Part shown: piece after piece, positions 7,598 through 13,938 of the stretch | Layout of the letters: the number at the start of each line of letters is the position of its first letter | Numbering within the stretch: position 1 is the first letter of the stretch | NCBI GenBank assembly: GCA_021399405.1 | Contig: JAAFKL010000396.1 | Coordinates: forward strand, 1-15,500 | Direction of reading: 5' to 3' | DNA length: 15,500 nucleotides | DNA from: Candidatus Heimdallarchaeota archaeon | GTDB taxonomy: Archaea; Asgardarchaeota; Heimdallarchaeia; Heimdallarchaeales; Kariarchaeaceae | Program-made: the position numbers and the translations under genes | The notes under the pieces: model-generated | What the model was told of the DNA's origin: nothing | Databases searched by the model: none | Seen by the model: only the letters and a program-made list of their open reading frames with translations

Positions 7598-8335
7598 TTG
7601 GTAAATTTATCAGAAAATTGCCAAGGTTTAACACCATTTTCAAATAAAAAATGGGATAGCCATAAAGAATTTCATGAATATTTTGTTGATAGAATTCCCT
7701 TTTTTAGAGAATTTCAAAACATTGTAAATTTAGATATAGATGAAATTTGTGAAGAAACAGGAGAGACTTTGGGGAAAACGAGAATTGAGTATATAGGGCA
7801 AATTAAACAACAACAGTATTTAGCTGATATATTTGAATATACCATAAATGCACCCAAATATGCAGTAATGAAAACACTCGTAAGCATAGATGACGATCCT
7901 GGCTCAATCGATAGACTAACGAAGCGCAGAGAAGATAAAAAGAAAAAGGAAACTAAAAAACCAAAAGCCGTTATCGAAGAATTAACAGTCGAACTACAAG
8001 ATTTTGAGGAAGATGATGATTCATATAATCTTATTTTTGATGTTATCAACAATGTAAGATATCCACTTCAGAATATAGAGATTAGATTATTCAATGGAGA
8101 CGGGCGTGAATTGAATGTCGAAGGGATTGCAGGAGGTTTTCACCCGATTCAGAAAAGAAATGGATTAAATCTGCCATTTCTCAAAACCTCAATGGATAAT
8201 ACAGACTATGTAGAAACTATATCCATTCGTACACAAAAAATTCCTAAATTAGTTGATACAATAAAGATAACCTGTGAATTAGATCTGCCTGTAGATCACG
8301 AAACTATGGTATTAGATTGGGAATTTGATTTATAA
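7598..8335 (+). CDS. Unrecognised two-part protein of the base-exchange operon
   Basis: A 245-residue protein I do not recognise. Residues 1-93 look mostly helical and are aromatic-rich (EFHEYFVDRIPFFREF, 24-39). Residues 105-123 are a highly charged Lys/Arg/Glu linker (KRREDKKKKETKKPK within). Residues 127-245 look all-beta, like an immunoglobulin- or arrestin-type sandwich, ending in WEFDL. The layout suits a helical interaction domain tethered to a beta domain, perhaps a specificity or adaptor subunit; this is inference. It sits between the second YaaA-like gene and the DpdA-like gene, 13 nt from the latter. The likely start is TTG with AAGG five bases upstream. However, the same frame is open all the way back to the preceding stop codon, and those 16 codons read like plausible protein, so a longer protein from a non-standard start cannot be excluded. 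Confidence 0.6.
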   Translation: MVNLSENCQGLTPFSNKKWDSHKEFHEYFVDRIPFFREFQNIVNLDIDEICEETGETLGKTRIEYIGQIKQQQYLADIFEYTINAPKYAVMKTLVSIDDDPGSIDRLTKRREDKKKKETKKPKAVIEELTVELQDFEEDDDSYNLIFDVINNVRYPLQNIEIRLFNGDGRELNVEGIAGGFHPIQKRNGLNLPFLKTSMDNTDYVETISIRTQKIPKLVDTIKITCELDLPVDHETMVLDWEFDL

Positions 8336-8336
8336 T

Positions 8337-8342
8337 AGGTGA
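8337..8342 (+). promoter_or_regulatory. Shine-Dalgarno site deciding the TTG start of the DpdA-like gene
   Basis: AGGTGA lies 6 nt before the TTG at 8349 and directly follows the stop of the upstream gene. It supports TTG as the initiator. Confidence 0.55.
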
Positions 8343-8348
8343 AATTTA

Positions 8349-9638
8349 TTGCCATTAAATATTCAGTATTTTATTCCAGAATGGGATGACCAAGTTTTAT
8401 CTCGCTTTGATTTTTGGAATGACAGGCCCACTGAAGATTCTATAAAACTATACTCACATGAAATCTATGCAAAACCGAACTACGATGGGATACTAATTTC
8501 CAAGGTAAAAATCGATGAAAGTAAAACTAAGCGACAAAAGATTGATGATGTTGGCATTCATAAATATTTAAAATTTGATGGCCCCATTTTCGGTGATTGT
8601 GGTGCTTGGGGATACGTTAAAAAAGAGAAACCTCCCTACAAAACGAACGATATATTGAATTATTATAATAGAGTGGGTGTTAATTATGGTGTCTCTATTG
8701 ATCATTTATGTATTAGTAAGGATGATGATGTAAATCATAAGCGGAGAGACTTAACTATAAAAAATGCAAAAGATTTTCTCAATCAATATGAGAAGAAGGA
8801 TTATGCATTTGCAGCTGTCGGAGCAATCCAAGGTTGGGATTCTGCTTCATACTTAGATTCTTTAGAATCTGCAATCGATATGGGCTACACCAAAATTGCA
8901 ATTGGTGGTTTGGCAAGGAAACCCACAACTTCAATTATTCCAATTTTGGAAAGTATGCAGGATTTAATTGAAGGAAAGAATTTATGGTTACATCTATTTG
9001 GTGTTTCTCGTCTTAACGCAATCAGGCAATTCCATAAATTGGGGATACGGAGCTTTGACTCAGCTTCAGCTTTGAGACAGGCTTGGCTGGGAAAAGATCG
9101 AAATTATGTCGATAATAACTACAATGGATATACAGCTTTACGTATTCCATTTACAACTAGAGCTGCAAATAGAAAATTTAAGCCATTTATTGAAAGTGGT
9201 ATGTACTCAACTGAAGATTTAGAATTTCAGGAGACAATCCTTTACACACTACTACGAAAATTTGAATTTGAGGGTTTTGAATCTGAAGAAGAAATAATTG
9301 AGTCATTCAATCAGTTTACTACCCAATTTGACGAAAATGCTCCTGATTATTCAGAAGATTATCGGAGAACTCTAAGAGACAAACCTTGGCTAAAGTGTGA
9401 ATGTGTTGTCTGCCAAGAAATTGGTATGGATGTTATCATTTTCAGAGGAAATAATCGAAACCGTAGAAGAGGCTTTCATAATACGTATGTATTTTTCAAA
9501 TTATTAAGTAGAATCAGAGATGATCCTACATTTACTTTACAATCACTTCAATCAAATAAAGGTAAGAACAAACATCTCAAAAAAACAGTTGGAATAAATA
9601 CAATCGAGAACTATAAACTCGAAGACTATTTTGAATAA
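8349..9638 (+). CDS. dpdA: DpdA-like guanine transglycosylase (second TGT paralogue)
   Basis: A 429-residue TGT-fold enzyme resembling DpdA, which exchanges guanine in DNA for a 7-deazaguanine such as preQ0. Landmarks: GDCGAWGYV (82-90; Asp83 in the DSGxF position), GVSIDHL (114-120), AVGAIQGWD (156-164), IAIGGLAR (173-180), LWLHLFGVSR (202-211), and SFDSASALRQAW (225-236; Asp227 as candidate nucleophile, matching FDSAxY of archaeal TGT). The zinc site is C-x-C-x2-C (340, 342, 345) plus His367 in the basic NRRRGFHNTY block, a block I associate with DpdA. About 113 residues separate Asp227 from the first zinc cysteine, against about 31 in the first paralogue; the insertion is acidic (ESEEEIIES). 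No PUA domain. The TTG start has a good Shine-Dalgarno site. A tRNA substrate remains possible; the DNA role is inference from family resemblance. Confidence 0.8.
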   Translation: MPLNIQYFIPEWDDQVLSRFDFWNDRPTEDSIKLYSHEIYAKPNYDGILISKVKIDESKTKRQKIDDVGIHKYLKFDGPIFGDCGAWGYVKKEKPPYKTNDILNYYNRVGVNYGVSIDHLCISKDDDVNHKRRDLTIKNAKDFLNQYEKKDYAFAAVGAIQGWDSASYLDSLESAIDMGYTKIAIGGLARKPTTSIIPILESMQDLIEGKNLWLHLFGVSRLNAIRQFHKLGIRSFDSASALRQAWLGKDRNYVDNNYNGYTALRIPFTTRAANRKFKPFIESGMYSTEDLEFQETILYTLLRKFEFEGFESEEEIIESFNQFTTQFDENAPDYSEDYRRTLRDKPWLKCECVVCQEIGMDVIIFRGNNRNRRRGFHNTYVFFKLLSRIRDDPTFTLQSLQSNKGKNKHLKKTVGINTIENYKLEDYFE

Positions 9639-9686
9639 ATTTATTCGCCAATATCTTAATTTAGTCCTGTACTATTATTCAATTAG

Positions 9687-10460
9687 ATGTCCTCAAAATT
9701 GCGATATGAAATATTCAGTATATACCCTCGTAATTCAATGGACCCTAATGAAATTACTGAATATGAGTTCCAATATGGGTCCATTGCAGGATGTGTGGGA
9801 AATGAAATCAATCCTTCAAAAAAACCCGGAATAAACGAAGACGGTGGGATGGTGATTGTGACAAAAACAATGATAATTTCATTAATGATAGATGGGCATT
9901 ACTCAAGGGATACAACAAACATTCTTCTTGATGAATTCAGAAAAAATATTGAAGAAAATAGTCATCAACTAGAAATGGAAGTTGAGGATTATTATTTTCT
10001 AAAAACCTGTAATTGGTTTACTAAAAACGTTCATGAGAAATTACGGGAGTTCAATGCAGACGGAGAGGCAAGTTTCTTGATATCATTAATCGATCTTCAA
10101 CGAAACAGATTGCTAGTCTATTCTGTTGGTGATGTAATGTTGTTCATTAATGATCCTCTTCGCGGCTGGGCACCTTATTACCAAGTGGGTCAAAGACATT
10201 ATTATGAATGGATAAACCGAAGTGGGGTTGCAGGTTATCACTTTCATTCAATTGAATACAATCCTCGTATGTCAGTTATTATAACTACTGATGGGCTGAT
10301 TGATGATTCTGTCATTCGAATGCAAGATGTTGAAGATTTATTCAAGGTGCTAGATAAACCTATTCAAAATACAATAGCAGGAACTCTGGTAAAATATGCG
10401 CTTGAAGAACGAGATTTCGATGATAATATTACATGTATATTTGTCAATCCAATGAATTGA
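9687..10460 (+). CDS. PP2C-family (PPM) protein phosphatase
   Basis: A 257-residue metal-dependent Ser/Thr phosphatase domain with little else. Motifs in order: GINEDGG (48-54), MIDGHYS (67-73; the family form is DGHGG), GEASFLISLID (126-136), YSVGDVMLF (145-153), TTDGLIDD (200-207), and RDFDDNITCIFV (242-253). The metal-binding acidic residues (Asp52 region, Asp69, Asp202 and Asp245/246) are all retained, so catalysis is plausible. The first glycine after the histidine of DGHGG is Tyr72, a mild deviation. It is the last gene of the run, 48 nt after the DpdA-like gene, and its stop lies 7 nt from the stop of the convergent DUF2461 gene. A phosphatase here suggests the modification machinery may be controlled by phosphorylation, but no kinase is in the window. 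The ATG at 9687 has no clear Shine-Dalgarno site. Confidence 0.8.
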   Translation: MSSKLRYEIFSIYPRNSMDPNEITEYEFQYGSIAGCVGNEINPSKKPGINEDGGMVIVTKTMIISLMIDGHYSRDTTNILLDEFRKNIEENSHQLEMEVEDYYFLKTCNWFTKNVHEKLREFNADGEASFLISLIDLQRNRLLVYSVGDVMLFINDPLRGWAPYYQVGQRHYYEWINRSGVAGYHFHSIEYNPRMSVIITTDGLIDDSVIRMQDVEDLFKVLDKPIQNTIAGTLVKYALEERDFDDNITCIFVNPMN

Positions 10461-10467
10461 AAAGATT

Positions 10468-11142
10468 TTATAGATCAGTTAAAGCTGATTTCAGGAATTC
10501 ATTCAAACTATTTCCTACACGGTGATATTCTGCCACCATTTCAATAAAATTGTTTTGGGTTATAGTTTCTACATCGAGTTTAGTCATATAATAGAAATTC
10601 TTGTTGGCAATTAGGGGTTGAGATTCAAATGTCTCTTTGAATTCGGCTGGAATTCTCTTGTTTTTGGCACCTTGGATTTCACCATACATATTTTTGAAAT
10701 TTTTATTCTTGATAATCTTGTTAATTGTGTCTGGTTCATCCACAATTGCCGATCTTATGGCCTGAGTTCCATACTTGTCCAAATGATAACTCCCACCTCC
10801 AATTTGAACAAACTCGGGATCAATATGAACGTAATATCCAACTGCATTTGGGGTGGTTCGTTTACCTTGATTATTCATATTGGCAGATATCCAAGTTTTG
10901 TAAGGACTTTTGTCTTTTGAAAATCTCATATCTCGGTTAATTCGAAAAATAGCATCTTTTGCTTCAAAACCCATATCAGTATCAAATTCTTGTATTCTGA
11001 ATATTAATTCACTAATAAATTCCTTGAAGGGATTTTTAACATGTTTCTCATACACTTTTTTATTTGCATGGAACCATTCTTTCTTATTGTTTTCCCTAAG
11101 ATTTGCTAAAAAATCGGTAGTCTCTTTTGTAAAATAACTCAT
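10468..11142 (-). CDS. DUF2461 (TIGR02453) family protein
   Basis: A 224-residue member of the DUF2461 family, full length. Typical features are the N-terminal FLANLRENNKKEWFHANKK stretch (11-29), IFRINRDMRFSKDKSPYKTW (65-84) and GYYVHIDPEFVQIGGGSYH (101-119). The family is widespread in bacteria and some archaea and its biochemical function is, to my knowledge, unknown. It is a soluble alpha/beta protein with no signal peptide or membrane segment. It converges on the phosphatase gene and diverges from the IorB-like gene. The start is ATG with AGG eight bases upstream, and an ATTTTAAAAT box centred 26-27 nt upstream, so both leadered and leaderless starts fit. Confidence 0.88.
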   Translation of the reverse strand: MSYFTKETTDFLANLRENNKKEWFHANKKVYEKHVKNPFKEFISELIFRIQEFDTDMGFEAKDAIFRINRDMRFSKDKSPYKTWISANMNNQGKRTTPNAVGYYVHIDPEFVQIGGGSYHLDKYGTQAIRSAIVDEPDTINKIIKNKNFKNMYGEIQGAKNKRIPAEFKETFESQPLIANKNFYYMTKLDVETITQNNFIEMVAEYHRVGNSLNEFLKSALTDL

Positions 11143-11163
11143 AGTTTTTTCCTAATTGCTTGA

Positions 11164-11173
11164 ATTTTAAAAT
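11164..11173 (-). promoter_or_regulatory. TATA box of the DUF2461 gene
   Basis: ATTTTAAAAT is a perfect palindrome centred 26-27 nt before the ATG at 11142. The 206-nt gap 11143-11348 holds this promoter and the divergent one for the IorB-like gene; nothing else is evident in it. Confidence 0.5.
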
Positions 11174-11318
11174 CTTGCATCAAGGAAATCGAAATTTTTT
11201 AGCTTGATGAGATGAAAATAAATACAATTATTTCACTGATAAACTTCTATGGGATTAAAATTTTTAATCTTGGACTAGAATAAAAATTAAACTCAATAAG
11301 GAAATCCTATACACAATT

Positions 11319-11328
11319 ATTTTTAAAA
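11319..11328 (+). promoter_or_regulatory. TATA box of the IorB-like gene
   Basis: ATTTTTAAAA is centred about 25-26 nt before the ATG at 11349, and no Shine-Dalgarno site precedes that ATG. This fits a leaderless transcript starting at or beside the start codon. Confidence 0.5.
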
Positions 11329-11348
11329 ACACAAATATTGGCTATTTT

Positions 11349-13049
11349 ATGGTTGATTCCAAGTCTTCTTCAGACAAAGGATTGGCTCCAATGGATTTTT
11401 CCAATGAACCAAAATTGTATCGGATGGTTGTTGGAGCAGTTGGAGGTCAAGGAGGAGGCGCAGTTTCTGAAATTTTATTTAACGCAGTTCGTATTGAACG
11501 AATCAAACACGGAGGAGAGAAAGGAAAATCAGGCAATTATGAAAAAAGATCCATGACTCCAGGGCTCGCTCAGAGGAGTGGATCCACAGTCACGTCATTA
11601 TCATTCATTGACCCTTCTTTATCTGAGGATCAATTACCAGATAGTTTAATCATTTCAGAAATGCCACACAGATCTTCTGCTCACATAATCATTGCACAAG
11701 AGATCAACGAATTAATGAAGTATATTGAAAGAGCAAAATTAGATGCTTGGGTAATCGCAAATGAAGTGAGATCAATCACTCCTTCAGAGAAATCTCCTGA
11801 CTATATTCCTCAAACATCAATTGAACAACAGATTCAAGCTGCAAAAAAATATCTTGAAAATGGCACTTATGTTGGTATTGATGGTGCTAAAATCATAATG
11901 GATAATTCCCTTGATCCAAGATCATTAAATGTAGTTATGATGGGAATGGTTTCTGCTTCTAAGAAATTGCCTATTTCTAGAGAATCATATCTAGAGGCCA
12001 TGGGGCTAAGATTTAAGGGAAAAGTATACGATATAAATGTGATGGCTTTTGAAGTTGGTGAGAAATACTATTTGGAGGGGAGATACAAAGAACGAAATGA
12101 AAACTATCTCTGGCAAGATCACAGTTTAGATGAAATTAAACATCAAGCACAATCTACTGCAACTTATCATCGACGTGAAAGGGCGAAGAAAAAGCTCATT
12201 ACGCAAATTGAACCAATTTTATCCGAGATAATTAATATATATCCAGAGAACATTGCAAGCTATGTTTTAGAGGGATTTGGGCAATTGGTTGATTTTCAAG
12301 ATCTCAAACATGGGATCTGGTATTTAGATCTGGTAAAATCAGTTTTTGAAATTGATAAATCTGATAATCACAGAATGACTAAAGAATTTAGTCAAAACAT
12401 GGCTGGACGTATTTTACAATGGGAAGGGCCATTCAGAGTTGCAGAATATGCGATCCATGAGAAGCATGAATCTCCAGAAAGTAATCAAATATATCATCTT
12501 GAGAAGAAACTCCAACCAACCTTAGAGGAGGTTGTGGGAATGATTCCTGTTCCTAATTTTATTTATAGACGGAGACCCGAATTCCTGTACCGATGGTATG
12601 ACAAGAGAAAATTCAAGGGAAAATCTACAAACATAAAGACTACAGGTTTCTTTGGATATGGATTTTTCTGGTTTCTAAGTAAATTTAAAAGAATTAGACG
12701 AACTACAGTACGATTTCGACGAGAAAAAATATTAGTTGAAACTATAATGAACGATATTTCTACGTTACATAAATTATCCCCCAAATTAGCTGAAGAGTTG
12801 TGCTGGTACATAGGGAAAATCAGAGGGTTCTCGTTTGTACGCCATAATCACATAGTTGCTTATCATAAAATCGCCAATGGTGTAAATGAAATTCTAGCTT
12901 CAAAAGGAGAGAAAGTAGCCAAAGCATTCATACAGACAGCATACTCAACAATATCTACTGCTGGACAACATGGTGATGAACTTGATCAATTAATTCAAGA
13001 TCACTTGAATGATAAATATATGATTCCACTAATTGTTCAAGACCGTTGA
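11349..13049 (+). CDS. iorB: Indolepyruvate:ferredoxin oxidoreductase beta-type subunit (IorB-like, long form)
   Basis: A 566-residue protein, much longer than the roughly 200-residue minimal IorB. Residues about 24-240 form the gamma domain of 2-oxoacid:ferredoxin oxidoreductases: VGAVGGQGGGAVSE (28-41) is the conserved glycine-rich motif and PGLAQRSGSTVTS (71-83) the conserved Q-R-x-G motif. The remainder (about 250-560) is mostly helical and resembles the C-terminal DUF6537-type region of long IorB proteins and fused indolepyruvate oxidoreductases. With an IorA-type TPP and Fe-S subunit it would oxidise aryl-pyruvates (from aromatic amino acids) to aryl-acetyl-CoA, reducing ferredoxin. No IorA gene is present in the window, and the next gene converges. 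A basic, aromatic patch (about 405-460) lies in the C-terminal part. Substrate is inferred from family only. Confidence 0.82.
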   Translation: MVDSKSSSDKGLAPMDFSNEPKLYRMVVGAVGGQGGGAVSEILFNAVRIERIKHGGEKGKSGNYEKRSMTPGLAQRSGSTVTSLSFIDPSLSEDQLPDSLIISEMPHRSSAHIIIAQEINELMKYIERAKLDAWVIANEVRSITPSEKSPDYIPQTSIEQQIQAAKKYLENGTYVGIDGAKIIMDNSLDPRSLNVVMMGMVSASKKLPISRESYLEAMGLRFKGKVYDINVMAFEVGEKYYLEGRYKERNENYLWQDHSLDEIKHQAQSTATYHRRERAKKKLITQIEPILSEIINIYPENIASYVLEGFGQLVDFQDLKHGIWYLDLVKSVFEIDKSDNHRMTKEFSQNMAGRILQWEGPFRVAEYAIHEKHESPESNQIYHLEKKLQPTLEEVVGMIPVPNFIYRRRPEFLYRWYDKRKFKGKSTNIKTTGFFGYGFFWFLSKFKRIRRTTVRFRREKILVETIMNDISTLHKLSPKLAEELCWYIGKIRGFSFVRHNHIVAYHKIANGVNEILASKGEKVAKAFIQTAYSTISTAGQHGDELDQLIQDHLNDKYMIPLIVQDR

Positions 13050-13075
13050 GTCCTCATGTAAATTATTCATAAAAA

Positions 13076-13924
13076 CTAATCAATCTTGGAATCAATTTTC
13101 TGTGCGGACATTATCATGTAACTCCCATATTTTCTTTCTACAAACTCTTTGATTAGATCGATAGTTTTGTTTAATTTTTTGAAATCTGTTTTTGAAAGCT
13201 TTAAGGGATTTTTGACAATTTTGTTGATACCCCACGCGATATTAAAAAGTAGCAGTTTCTTCTTTAAAGATTTATGCAAATCATAAATTACGTCCTCCCT
13301 GTCAATGATTTCAATTTGTGAAAATTCAGCTTGTTCTAAAATCTCAGAATATTTCTCAATAGTTTGAGCTTCAGATATGCATGCAATCCGGTAGAACATT
13401 TCGCTTAAATCAGAGGGCCATTCTTTGATTTTAGTAACATCAGCGAAGCTATAAGTTCCGTTTACTTTCAAGACTCGATAAATTTCATTAGATGCTTTAG
13501 TTTTGTTTAAGAATATGCAAAACGAACATTCTGACATAATCGAAGCTGCAGTTAAGGTACGGAATGGTAAATAATGTGAATCAGCTTGGATGAGTGATAA
13601 ATTATAATCTAATCCCTTTGTTTTGACTCTGCTTATCGCAATAGACAAATTTTTGTAACTCAAGTCAATCCCCACTCCAAAAACATGAAATTTTGGAATT
13701 ATTTGCATTAATGATGTTGATAAACCACAGGCTATGTCTATAATTGTATTGCCTGGTTTTAGATTAAGGGTCCGAGCAAGCATCAAGGTGATCTCTTTAC
13801 CACCAGGGTGAAACGACTCTCCGAGGAGAAACTTGACAATATCACTCTCATAAAAATTTGTACAACAAGAATAAAAATTATCCTCATCTGTGAAATTAGT
13901 TAGTACTTGCTGATCTACTGTCAA
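13076..13924 (-). CDS. Class I SAM-dependent methyltransferase linked to the radical SAM gene
   Basis: A 282-residue methyltransferase. The N-terminal FYSCCTNFYESDIV (17-30) and LLGESFHPGG (33-42) precede the SAM-binding core: IIDIACGLSTS (61-71) is motif I, GIDLS (85-89) follows, then ADSHYLPF (114-121) and EIYRVLKVNGTYSFADV (147-163). This N-terminal signature recurs in a group of methyltransferases loosely annotated as arsenite-methyltransferase-like; Cys20 and Cys21 are present, but without the full arsenite-binding cysteine set the true substrate is unknown. It begins 14 nt after the radical SAM gene, so the two form an operon and probably act in one pathway. The start is TTG: an in-frame stop lies two codons upstream, and GGAG lies nine bases before it. 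The C-terminus is lysine-rich (about 195-260). Confidence 0.8.
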   Translation of the reverse strand: MTVDQQVLTNFTDEDNFYSCCTNFYESDIVKFLLGESFHPGGKEITLMLARTLNLKPGNTIIDIACGLSTSLMQIIPKFHVFGVGIDLSYKNLSIAISRVKTKGLDYNLSLIQADSHYLPFRTLTAASIMSECSFCIFLNKTKASNEIYRVLKVNGTYSFADVTKIKEWPSDLSEMFYRIACISEAQTIEKYSEILEQAEFSQIEIIDREDVIYDLHKSLKKKLLLFNIAWGINKIVKNPLKLSKTDFKKLNKTIDLIKEFVERKYGSYMIMSAQKIDSKID

Positions 13925-13933
13925 ATCTCAACA

Positions 13934-13937
13934 CTCC
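13934..13937 (-). promoter_or_regulatory. Shine-Dalgarno site deciding the TTG start of the methyltransferase
   Basis: GGAG on the minus strand lies nine bases before the TTG at 13924 and just upstream of an in-frame TGA. Together these make the TTG the likely initiator. Confidence 0.5.
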
Positions 13938-13938
13938 A

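Noticed and set aside
9631..9834. A 67-codon plus-strand open frame overlapping the end of the DpdA-like gene and the start of the phosphatase gene.
   Set aside because: Most of it lies in another frame of the phosphatase gene, its protein has no recognisable feature, and the phosphatase frame carries clear family motifs.
4799..10460. A mobile element or integrated virus carrying the base-exchange genes.
   Set aside because: No integrase, transposase, terminal repeat, tRNA-linked attachment site or structural viral gene is visible in the window, although transfer remains possible.
10461..10467. A terminator hairpin between the convergent phosphatase and DUF2461 genes.
   Set aside because: The gap is only 7 bases and no stem with a T-tract was convincing; termination probably lies within the neighbouring gene.
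10618..11137. Three plus-strand open frames opposite the DUF2461 gene.
   Set aside because: All are antisense to a full-length conserved family member and lack any motif.
13076..13924. Arsenite methyltransferase (ArsM) identity for the methyltransferase.
   Set aside because: Only the Cys20-Cys21 pair fits; the wider conserved cysteine set of ArsM is not evident, so only the general fold is claimed.
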